From Pseudomonadota bacterium (lineage in GTDB: Bacteria > Pseudomonadota > Alphaproteobacteria > Rhizobiales > Hyphomicrobiaceae): a stretch of DNA of 5,573 nt. The DNA is taken from positions 1 to 5,573 of the forward strand of contig JAEVZQ010000215.1 of assembly GCA_023392135.1 (NCBI GenBank), in the 5' to 3' direction. Below the pieces are notes generated by a model. The model saw only the letters and a list, made by a program, of their open reading frames with translations. It made no database searches and was not told the origin of the DNA. The position numbers were made by a program, and so were the translations under genes. Every line of letters begins with the position of its first letter. The stretch's first letter is position 1. This document shows positions 1 through 4,962 of this stretch, one piece after another.

Positions 1-385
1 TCTCGATCACCGACTGCGCATGGCCCTTCGACCGGCGGACGATCGCGTGAATGCGGGCAACGAGCTCGTCCTTGTGGAACGGCTTCGTCATGTAGTCGTC
101 GGCACCGAAGCCTAGGCCGCGAACCTTGTCGTCGATGCCCGCCAATCCGGAGAGGATCAGAATTGGCGTGGCGACCTTGCTCACCCGGAGCGTCTTCAGG
201 ACATCATAGCCGCTGATATCCGGCAAGTTGAGGTCCAATAGAATGATGTCATAGTCGTAGAGCTTCCCCAGATCCGCGCCGTCCTCGCCAAGATCCGTGG
301 TGTAGACGTTGAAGCCTTCCGACTGGAGCATCAACTCGATGCTCTGCGCCGTGGCGCTATCGTCTTCGATCAGAAGGACTCTCAT
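1..385 (-). CDS. ctrA: Cell-cycle response regulator CtrA, N-terminal receiver part (runs off the left edge)
   Basis: The reverse strand from the ATG at 385-383 encodes 128 residues beginning [20 protein letters not shown], which matches the start of Caulobacter CtrA almost residue for residue. This is an OmpR-type response regulator and cytoplasmic DNA-binding protein. Phosphorylated CtrA controls the cell cycle, division, motility and, in Caulobacter, origin silencing. Visible receiver features are the acidic pocket E7-D8-D9, the phospho-acceptor D51 in the stretch [10 protein letters not shown]79 and the conserved K101 in [10 protein letters not shown]. The receiver ends near residue 118, and [12 protein letters not shown] begins the linker to the winged-helix domain, which lies outside the window. 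The family is about 230 residues long, so slightly more than half is present. The sequence AGAGGA at 396-391 on the minus strand is a good ribosome binding site five bases before the ATG. No frameshift is seen. The identification is very secure. Confidence 0.97.
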   Translation of the reverse strand, partial: MRVLLIEDDSATAQSIELMLQSEGFNVYTTDLGEDGADLGKLYDYDIILLDLNLPDISGYDVLKTLRVSKVATPILILSGLAGIDDKVRGLGFGADDYMTKPFHKDELVARIHAIVRRSKGHAQSVIE

Positions 386-450
386 TCTATTCCTCTCTTC
401 GAGGGCTGGGTTGCCCCAGGCCCGCTGCCCCATTCTGAAGAGCACGCAGC

Positions 451-465
451 TGAACTGGCCCTTAA
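451..465 (-). promoter_or_regulatory. Candidate CtrA box upstream of ctrA
   Basis: On the minus strand this reads TTAA-N7-TTCA, seven of eight positions of the CtrA consensus TTAA-N7-TTAA. It lies 66-80 bases before the ctrA start codon, a plausible place for activation by CtrA of its own promoter, which is known in Caulobacter. The match was found by eye and has no experimental support here. Confidence 0.45.
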
Positions 466-493
466 TATTCGTCCGAAACTTACACCGGAGAAG

Positions 494-507
494 TTAACAA
501 AGCCTAA
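494..507. promoter_or_regulatory. Weaker candidate CtrA site upstream of ctrA
   Basis: The plus strand reads TTAAC, then further bases, then CTAA, giving TTAA-N6-CTAA, one base shorter than the usual N7 spacing. The half-site TTAAC is intact. It lies about 110-120 bases before the ctrA start codon and could be a second, lower-affinity site. The spacing makes it doubtful. Confidence 0.25.
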
Positions 508-601
508 TCACACAACTGTACTGCGAGAGACTTGACGAAACAACTTGGCTCCACCGGCCACTTTCGGTCCCGAAGTGAAATTGGCAACAAGATCTCCCTA
601 A

Positions 602-623
602 CGGACACCGTGGGTGGTGTCCG
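602..623. repeat. Perfect 8-bp inverted repeat (hairpin or operator)
   Basis: The arms CGGACACC (602-609) and GGTGTCCG (616-623) are exact reverse complements around a six-base loop. No T tract follows on either strand, so it does not look like an intrinsic terminator. Its place in the ctrA upstream region suggests an operator for a dimeric regulator or a structured leader element. No regulator is assigned. Confidence 0.5.
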
Positions 624-733
624 CCTGGAGCATCGCGGATTTCGTCAGTCCCCGAAGGTGAGAACGCCCCGGCACTGCGCACACCCGATCCCGATCCCCC
701 CAAAGATCGAAATCGGCACGCGTGGGTCCCTGC

Positions 734-775
734 GAATCAAAGAATTATCAGAATTCGCTGGCGCACCCTAGAGTC
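734..775. promoter_or_regulatory. Pair of GANTC (CcrM methylation) sites
   Basis: GAATC at 734-738 and GAGTC at 771-775 lie 37 bases apart in the ctrA-fliJ intergenic region. GANTC is the target of the cell-cycle methylase CcrM of alphaproteobacteria, and the methylation state of such a site tunes a ctrA promoter in Caulobacter. Here they are about 350-390 bases before ctrA and 240-285 before fliJ, so a role is only inferred. Confidence 0.35.
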
Positions 776-833
776 GGGTGGCTCATTTATGGCCTTGACA
801 GGCCTGCAGAAGTCGTCAGCGTTCTGTCGTGAC

Positions 834-848
834 TTTACCGCAACTTAA
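834..848. promoter_or_regulatory. Candidate CtrA box upstream of fliJ
   Basis: The plus strand reads TTTA-N7-TTAA, seven of eight positions of the CtrA consensus. It lies about 170 bases before the fliJ start. Flagellar genes are a standard part of the CtrA regulon, so the location is sensible, though no -35/-10 pair was recognised next to it. Confidence 0.35.
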
Positions 849-1017
849 GCGGTGGTCTGTACGTTAAGAATACAACCCCTCCATCGGCCGTGGGACGGGT
901 GAACAGGTACGGAGCCGATCAGAAGGGGAAGCGGCGTGAGCCGCAGGCGTCGCCTGGCACGGATTTTGATTTGCAGGTCGTGGCAGGCTTTGTTCGAACA
1001 TGTCAGGGGTATCGAAC

Positions 1018-1398
1018 ATGAAATCACGGGAGACCAGCTTCCGCCTCAAACGCTTTGCCGCTGAGGAGAAGCGCCGGAAGGTTGCCGATCTCGAGCACAT
1101 GATCCGCGAGTTCGAGCACATGGCCATCGAGCTCGAGCGGCAGGTGCAATCGGAGGAGGAACGGACCGGCATCAAGGATAGAGCCCACTTCGCCTACTCC
1201 ACCCTCGCAAAATCTGCAGCGCAGCGCCGGGACAACCTTCGTGCGTCCATCGCCGATCTGCAGATGAAGCTGGAAATCGCCGTGCGCGAGCGCGACGACG
1301 CATGTGCAGATCTCGACAAGTTGGCGCCCGAGGCCCAGCGCGATCTCGACCGGCTCCCCCGCCGTCCGGGGCGCGACCCTAATATTACGATCAGCTGA
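1018..1398 (+). CDS. fliJ: Flagellar export protein FliJ-like (alphaproteobacterial type)
   Basis: From the ATG at 1018 this encodes 126 residues beginning MKSRETSFRLKRFAAEEKRR, the characteristic N-terminus of the FliJ-like proteins found beside ctrA in Rhizobiales. FliJ is the cytoplasmic coiled-coil stalk protein of the flagellar type III export apparatus and works with the FliI ATPase. Nearly the whole protein is highly charged and predicted helical. Family landmarks are residues 17-51 (a long charged helix), the motif HFAYSTLAKSAAQRRDNL in the middle (roughly 60-78) and a second charged helix after it. The ATG at 1018 is preferred over the one at 1000 because AGGGG at 1005-1009 is correctly spaced and because homologues start with MKSRE. 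The C-terminal end after residue about 105 (RRPGRDPNITIS) is rich in Pro and Arg and looks divergent and slightly short for the family (about 130-140 residues). It stands alone, divergent from ctrA. Confidence 0.88.
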   Translation: MKSRETSFRLKRFAAEEKRRKVADLEHMIREFEHMAIELERQVQSEEERTGIKDRAHFAYSTLAKSAAQRRDNLRASIADLQMKLEIAVRERDDACADLDKLAPEAQRDLDRLPRRPGRDPNITIS

Positions 1399-1752
1399 GG
1401 TCCGCGGCGAAGCCGGCTTCAGCACGACCAAGCCCGCGAAGCCGATGAGCTGGCTCCGCGGGCGATGGCTGATCTCTGCGCGGCGAGCCCATCGGAGAAC
1501 TGGGCGGAACATCCAGAAAGACACAGGCACACCTGACGCCGATCGAGCGCTTCGGCGTGCCGAAAGCGTGCGCAATCTCTCGGGAGTCAACTCGGCGAAT
1601 TCCCGGATCAGCCAAGCTGCACGCCTTACCCAACAAGGCGCGCCCGGGCACGATCTGGTTCCCGAATCATACAGGAGTTCATGCGGGCTGGCATAGGCCA
1701 GGTGAGCAGGCTAGGTCTCCCGCTGCTAAATCAGCTCGAAGCCGGGGCGGGA
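1399..1752. other. Intergenic gap between fliJ and sciP, no recognisable gene
   Basis: These 354 bases lie between the convergent ends of fliJ and sciP. Several frames are open on both strands, as usual in GC-rich DNA, but none gives a protein I recognise and none has a convincing ribosome binding site. A perfect 12-bp palindrome, GAAGCCGGCTTC, lies at 1409-1420 just after the fliJ stop. TCCCGC (1718-1723) and GCGGGA (1747-1752) could pair with a 23-base loop next to the sciP stop. Neither is followed by a T run, so no intrinsic terminator is called. Confidence 0.6.
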
Positions 1753-2031
1753 TCAGTCGCGATAGTCCTGAATGCGCGTTGCGCGCAGGCCCGGCAATCC
1801 GTGCTTGTCGATGGACCGCTGCCAGCTCAGGAACTCGTCGACAGTGAGGGTATATCTCTCGCAGGCCTCTTCCAGGCTCAGCAGCCCGCCGCGCACTGCG
1901 GCCACCACTTCCGCTTTCCGCCGGATGACCCAGCGCTTCGTGTCGCGGGGAGGAAGATCAGCAATGGTCAACGGACTGCCGTCCGGCCCGATGACGTATC
2001 GCACGCGCGATCTAAACTGTTGCTCAGCCAT
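1753..2031 (-). CDS. sciP: CtrA inhibitor protein SciP (DUF1153)
   Basis: The reverse strand encodes 92 residues that match SciP along their full length, which is the normal size. SciP is a small helix-turn-helix protein that, in Caulobacter, binds CtrA and blocks its recruitment of RNA polymerase; it also contacts DNA directly. It helps restrict CtrA-dependent genes to the right cell-cycle stage. Conserved blocks are YVIGPDGSPLTIADLPP (residues 12-28), the strongly conserved RWVIRRKAEVVAAVRGGLL with SLEEACERY following (the helix-turn-helix, about 33-60), and the end block SIDKHGLPGLRATRIQDYR. The start at 2031 matches the family; its ribosome binding site is weak (GTAGAG just upstream). The gene faces fliJ tail to tail and is divergent from mnmA. 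A near-consensus CtrA box 51-65 bases upstream suggests activation by CtrA, closing a feedback loop. Confidence 0.96.
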   Translation of the reverse strand: MAEQQFRSRVRYVIGPDGSPLTIADLPPRDTKRWVIRRKAEVVAAVRGGLLSLEEACERYTLTVDEFLSWQRSIDKHGLPGLRATRIQDYRD

Positions 2032-2081
2032 GGCACTCTACGCAATACTCATTTACACGCCACCATGGTGGCCGACCGACC

Positions 2082-2096
2082 TTAATTTGGCTCTAA
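2082..2096. promoter_or_regulatory. Candidate CtrA box upstream of sciP
   Basis: The plus strand reads TTAA-N7-CTAA, seven of eight consensus positions with the correct seven-base spacing; the minus strand reads TTAG-N7-TTAA. It lies 51-65 bases before the sciP start codon. In Caulobacter sciP belongs to the CtrA regulon, so a site here is expected. Of the boxes in this window it is the most persuasive by position. Confidence 0.5.
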
Positions 2097-2253
2097 GTCG
2101 TTAGGTAAACATAACATTCAGAGCTGTGCCACGCATCGAACCGCGGCCGTTAACCTTTACGTTGAACCTACATATCCGATGGAATTGACCCCTCGCCCGG
2201 CCCGGGCCGCGACGAGTTGCATAGCGCGTGTGCTTCAAGGTTACTTGCTTCGG

Positions 2254-2277
2254 TGGCGCAACAGCGCCATATGTTGC
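2254..2277 (+). repeat. Overlapping alternative hairpins upstream of mnmA
   Basis: TGGCGC (2254-2259) and GCGCCA (2264-2269) form a perfect 6-bp stem around the tetraloop AACA. An overlapping inverted repeat, GCAACA (2258-2263) with TGTTGC (2272-2277), shares bases with it, so only one of the two can form at a time. They lie about 90-115 bases before the mnmA start. A leader role is possible but not shown; GC-rich DNA makes short stems common. Confidence 0.35.
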
Positions 2278-2368
2278 CGCTGTGGGCTGTTGGTACACCC
2301 CTGTATCACAAGCCCGGGCCTGTCCGTGAGGGCGGCCGAGCCATGCTTGGAGCCATTCTGAACCAGCC

Positions 2369-3583
2369 ATGAGCGCGGGAGACATGACAGCGCCATCAGA
2401 GGGCGGGCACACGACGCGCAGCGGGCGGCGGGTGGTCGTGGCCATGTCCGGCGGTGTCGATTCCTCCGTCGTTGCTGCCCTCCTCAAGCGCGAAGGCCAC
2501 GACGTCATCGGCATCACGCTCCAGCTTTACGATCACGGCGCTGCAACGGCTCGTAAGGGAAGCTGCTGTGCCGGACAGGATATCCACGATGCACGCCGCG
2601 TTGCCGAGAAGCTTGGGATACCTCACTACGTCCTCGACTACGAGCATCGGTTCCAGCGCTCCGTGATTTCCTCGTTCGCCGACAGCTATCTCGCCGGCGA
2701 GACGCCGATTCCGTGCGTGACCTGCAATCAGCAGATCAAGTTCCGCGACCTTCTGGAGACCGCTATCGACCTGGGCGCCGATGTGCTGGCGACCGGGCAC
2801 TATATACAGCGTCGCGATGGGCCCGACGGCCCGGAGCTTCGGCGCGCCGTCGATGCGGACCGCGACCAGAGCTACTTCCTGTTCGCCACCACGCGTGAGC
2901 AGCTCTCCCGCCTCTGGTTTCCGCTGGGCAGTCTTCGCAAGCCCCAGGTGCGGCAGCTTGCCGATGAGCTCGGCCTCTCCGTCGCCTCGAAGCCCGACAG
3001 CCAGGATATCTGCTTCGTCCCCTCCGGTCGCTACGCCGATGTGATCGAGCGCCTGCGCCCCGGGGCCGCCGAGCCGGGCGAGATCGTTCATGTCGATGGT
3101 CGTGTGCTTGGCCACCACGACGGAGTCATGCGCTACACCATCGGCCAGCGACGTGGGCTCAAGCTGGCGGGCGGATCCCCGCTCTATGTGGTCCGGCTCG
3201 ACTCCGAGCGCAGGCAAGTGGTCGTCGGCCCGCGCGAGGCACTCCGGACCGATGTGCTCGAGCTCCGCAACGTGAACTGGCTGGGATCCGGCGCCGAAGC
3301 GGCCGTGGCCCGCGAAGGCCTTCCAATTCGGGCGAGGATCCGGTCGACGCACACGCCGACCGAGGCAACGCTCGTCATCGACGAATCACTCGGCAGGGCA
3401 CGGGTTCTGCTCCCCGAAGGAGAGCACGGGGTAGCACCCGGCCAGGCCTGTGTTTTCTACGACGACGCGGGACCCGAGGCCCGTATTCTCGGTGGGGGGT
3501 GGATCACTCGCACGAGGCGAGCGATCGACGAGGATGCTTCGCGGACCATGCCGCGATCCGTTGCAGCGGATCTGGCGAGCTGA
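2369..3583 (+). CDS. mnmA: tRNA-specific 2-thiouridylase MnmA
   Basis: This 404-residue cytoplasmic enzyme adds sulfur to uridine 34 of tRNA-Lys, -Glu and -Gln. It uses ATP to adenylate the uracil and a persulfide as the sulfur donor. The N-terminal adenylation domain holds the P-loop AMSGGVDSS (residues 25-33). The catalytic cysteine pair is Cys119 in [11 protein letters not shown] and Cys215 in DSQDICF. Other family blocks are TGHY (142-145), DQSYFLF (166-172), the tRNA-binding central part around YTIGQRRGL and the C-terminal beta-barrel ending near [20 protein letters not shown]. The insert [21 protein letters not shown] after LQLYDH is typical of the alphaproteobacterial form. Length is normal, with a short basic C-terminal tail. 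The start is uncertain: ATG at 2369 lacks a close ribosome binding site, while ATG at 2384 has GGGAG only two bases away, which is too close. Residue numbers here assume 2369. The next gene follows on the same strand. Confidence 0.97.
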   Translation: MSAGDMTAPSEGGHTTRSGRRVVVAMSGGVDSSVVAALLKREGHDVIGITLQLYDHGAATARKGSCCAGQDIHDARRVAEKLGIPHYVLDYEHRFQRSVISSFADSYLAGETPIPCVTCNQQIKFRDLLETAIDLGADVLATGHYIQRRDGPDGPELRRAVDADRDQSYFLFATTREQLSRLWFPLGSLRKPQVRQLADELGLSVASKPDSQDICFVPSGRYADVIERLRPGAAEPGEIVHVDGRVLGHHDGVMRYTIGQRRGLKLAGGSPLYVVRLDSERRQVVVGPREALRTDVLELRNVNWLGSGAEAAVAREGLPIRARIRSTHTPTEATLVIDESLGRARVLLPEGEHGVAPGQACVFYDDAGPEARILGGGWITRTRRAIDEDASRTMPRSVAADLAS

Positions 3584-3706
3584 CGCGAGCACGAGAGCAA
3601 TCTTTGAGAAGGTGGGAGAGCACAGGTGTTTGGCGGTCGAGTTCGAACTGAGAAGCAAAACCGTGGCCCCTTCGGCGGAACACTCGCGGCGCGGGCCCTG
3701 CCGAAC

Positions 3707-4330
3707 ATGGACGAGTCCACGGTCATCAGCGCCTACCGCCGCTGGGCCCCGATCTATGACCACACGTTCGGAAAGATCGCCGCAGAGGGCCGCAAGCACG
3801 CAGTCGAGATCATCAACAACCGCAATGGCAGGGTGCTCGAGGTGGGCGTCGGCACCGGCCTCTCGCTTCCCACCTACGGCAAGCACCTCGAGATCGTCGG
3901 CATCGATCTATCTCCGGACATGCTGGAGAAAGCGCGGCACCGTGTAGCGAGCGAAGGTCTCGACAACGTGGCGGGCCTCTACGAGATGGACGCTGGCCAC
4001 CTCACGTTTTCGGACAACTCGTTCGACACCGTGGTCGCGATGTACGTGATGACCGTCGTGCCGGAGCCGGAGCGCGTGATGCGCGAGCTGGCCCGCGTCT
4101 GCAGGCCCGGTGGCGAGGTGATTCTGGTCAATCACTTCAGCCAGGAGGAAGGCGTCCGGGGCTGGGTCGAGCGGCGCATGGCACCTTTCGCCGATCAACT
4201 CGGCTGGCATCCCGTATTCGATGTCGACCGCGTGCTCGTCTGCGACGATCTCGATGTGCTCGATCGCTGCGCGCTTCGGCCGATGGGGATTTTCACGATG
4301 CTCCGCATGGGCAAGCGTCATCCGGCCTGA
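3707..4330 (+). CDS. Class I SAM-dependent methyltransferase, PmtA-like (Rhodobacter type)
   Basis: From the ATG at 3707 this encodes 207 residues with a single Rossmann-fold methyltransferase domain. Motif I is LEVGVGTGLSLP (44-55), the acidic strand end is GIDLSPDML (65-73), followed by MDA (94-96), FDTVVAMYVMTVVPEPERVM (106-125) and RPGGEVILVNHF (133-144). The N-terminal YRRWAPIYDHTFG and the VMTVVPEPERVM and VNHF blocks resemble Rhodobacter PmtA, which methylates phosphatidylethanolamine stepwise to phosphatidylcholine at the inner membrane (about 203 residues). The substrate is inferred; a ubiquinone-pathway or other small-molecule methyltransferase is the alternative. A GTG at 3626, in frame and with GGGAGAG five bases before it, would add 27 residues not expected in the family. 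The ATG at 3707 has the expected length but no clear ribosome binding site. It lies 123 bases after mnmA on the same strand and may be cotranscribed. Confidence 0.85.
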   Translation: MDESTVISAYRRWAPIYDHTFGKIAAEGRKHAVEIINNRNGRVLEVGVGTGLSLPTYGKHLEIVGIDLSPDMLEKARHRVASEGLDNVAGLYEMDAGHLTFSDNSFDTVVAMYVMTVVPEPERVMRELARVCRPGGEVILVNHFSQEEGVRGWVERRMAPFADQLGWHPVFDVDRVLVCDDLDVLDRCALRPMGIFTMLRMGKRHPA

Positions 4331-4408
4331 TCACAGCCGGCGGCGCTGCTTCGCTTTCCGCGCAGCCTTTGATGACTGGATCTGGACCGACCGAGGCGTG
4401 GAGCTTGC

Positions 4409-4438
4409 TTGACAGACTGCAGCCGCGCTTCTTATATC
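4409..4438 (+). promoter_or_regulatory. Housekeeping sigma-70-type promoter of the tRNA gene
   Basis: A perfect -35 element TTGACA (4409-4414) is followed after 18 bases by TATATC (4433-4438), or after 17 by TTATAT. The next bases are a GC-rich discriminator, CGCGGCG (to about 4444), typical of stable-RNA promoters under stringent control. Transcription would start a few bases before the mature tRNA 5' end at 4451. Confidence 0.75.
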
Positions 4439-4450
4439 GCGGCGCTAACT

Positions 4451-4527
4451 GGCGGGATAGCTCAGGTGGTTAGAGCGAAGGTCTCATAATCCTTAGGTCG
4501 GCGGTTCGAGTCCGCCTCCCGCTACCA
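4451..4527 (+). tRNA. tRNA with anticodon CAT, probably elongator tRNA-Met
   Basis: The 77-base sequence folds as a full cloverleaf with an encoded CCA. The acceptor stem is GGCGGGA with TCCCGCT (the first pair is a G-T wobble), discriminator A. The D-arm is GCTC with GAGC; the anticodon loop is CTCATAA, anticodon CAT. The T-arm is GGCGG-TTCGAGT-CCGCC. The anticodon stem AAGGT with TCCTT has a T-T mismatch at its loop-closing pair (31-39). The 5' end has a paired first base, unlike initiator tRNA, so it is an elongator-class tRNA. A CAT anticodon can also belong to tRNA-Ile2, whose C34 is changed to lysidine by TilS; the gene sequence alone does not settle this. It has its own promoter and may mark an integration site because the composition changes immediately downstream. 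Confidence 0.95.
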
Positions 4528-4962
4528 ATCTGACCTTAAGTCATTGATTTTACTAGCATAAACTCGAAATATGGTAGCGGTGGACAACCTGCGCTCGATG
4601 TTCTTTCCGGCGTGAAGCATGCTATATCGTACGCTTGGAAAGAGGAAGACTCGGTGGAATGTGCTGGCAAGCCATCCGGCAAATTGAGTCCGGCGCTCAT
4701 TGAATTCATCAAAGCGTTGGCCAGACAGGGCGCACGGCAAGATCACGAGGCTTGGCTAAAGAAGAGCCGGAGAGGCCCCAGAAAACGGCTGCTACGTCCT
4801 TCGTGCCTAAAGGCTCCAGCTTCGACCGACAAATAATGAAGAAATAGTTGTCCACAGCCCAGACAGGATCATCTCGCATCCACCGTGACAGGGGACCGAG
4901 AAACAATTATATCGTCAGCTAGCGTCTCAAAGTGCTGCGTCCTTCCGAACTAAGGATGGATC
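4528..4962. other. AT-richer stretch after the tRNA, mostly non-coding
   Basis: Base composition drops at once after the tRNA: the first 53 bases are only about 36 percent GC, against a clearly GC-rich left part. The stretch holds one doubtful small ORF (4612-4836). It also holds GTGGACAAC (4580-4588) and its reverse complement (4847-4855), the latter in TTGTCCACA (4848-4856), one base off a DnaA box. Neither an integrase nor a clear attachment repeat was found. The change suggests the border of an acquired segment, but this is inference. Confidence 0.45.
4612..4836 (+). CDS. Possible small hypothetical protein
   Basis: From a GTG at 4612 this frame encodes 74 residues. The middle part, KLSPALIEFIKALARQGARQ followed by DHEAWLKK (about residues 24-51), is an amphipathic helix-like segment. 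It resembles small unnamed proteins that I associate with site-specific recombinase genes in rhizobial mobile elements; this is recollection, not a search. The tail is basic (KKSRRGPRKR). The start is unsure: no good ribosome binding site precedes the GTG, and the frame is open upstream to about 4540. No recombinase gene follows in the window, so this could be a functional small gene or an element remnant. Membrane segments and a signal peptide are absent. Confidence 0.35.
   Translation: MKHAISYAWKEEDSVECAGKPSGKLSPALIEFIKALARQGARQDHEAWLKKSRRGPRKRLLRPSCLKAPASTDK

Larger units (their letters stand above)
386..1017. other. Long divergent intergenic region between ctrA and fliJ
   Basis: These 632 bases separate the divergent ctrA and fliJ genes. 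No open frame in either direction gives a recognisable protein. The stretch holds two candidate CtrA boxes (451-465 and 834-848), a weaker one (494-507), a GANTC pair (734-738 and 771-775) and a perfect 8-bp hairpin (602-623). It also holds a TTGACA at 795-800 for which I could not find a convincing -10 at 16-18 bases. The length and the density of sites suggest a complex regulatory region, as expected for ctrA, which has more than one promoter in several alphaproteobacteria. A short unrecognised peptide or small RNA cannot be excluded. Confidence 0.7.
2032..2368. other. Divergent intergenic region between sciP and mnmA
   Basis: These 337 bases carry control signals for sciP (leftward) and mnmA (rightward) and no recognisable gene. 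Seen here are a 14-bp palindrome GCCACCATGGTGGC (2059-2072), a candidate CtrA box (2082-2096), a TTAACC half-site (2150-2155), a 12-bp palindrome CGGCCCGGGCCG (2198-2209) and a hairpin (2254-2269). A short frame at 2179-2361 reads into no known protein and is probably chance. I could not pick out a clear -35/-10 pair for mnmA. Confidence 0.6.

Noticed and set aside
795..823. TTGACA at 795-800 as a promoter for fliJ
   Set aside because: No acceptable -10 element lies 16-18 bases downstream, and the hexamer sits in a GGCC-flanked context that may be coincidental.
1024..1590. Minus-strand frame of 188 codons opposite fliJ
   Set aside because: Antisense shadow of fliJ extended into the intergenic gap; no family motif and no ribosome binding site seen.
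1718..1752. TCCCGC/GCGGGA pair next to the sciP stop as a terminator
   Set aside because: The loop is 23 bases and no T run follows on the minus strand.
1681..2085. Plus-strand frames opposite sciP (134 and 110 codons)
   Set aside because: The minus strand encodes an end-to-end SciP match, so these are shadows.
2396..3352. Long open frame on the minus strand, 318 codons, opposite mnmA
   Set aside because: It is the antisense shadow of a confident gene in GC-rich DNA; its translation matches no family and mnmA accounts for the codon pattern.
4345..4370. Possible terminator after the methyltransferase (GCTGC with GCAGC, then CTTT)
   Set aside because: The stem is only five base pairs, the loop is twelve bases and the T run has three bases; too weak to call.
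4522..4746. Minus-strand frame of 74 codons overlapping the tRNA end
   Set aside because: It overlaps the tRNA 3' end on the opposite strand and has no recognisable content.
4580..4855. Nine-base inverted repeat GTGGACAAC/GTTGTCCAC around the small ORF, and a DnaA-box-like TTGTCCACA
   Set aside because: A nine-base pair is expected by chance at about this rate in a few hundred bases, the DnaA box has a mismatch and is single, and no origin features accompany it.
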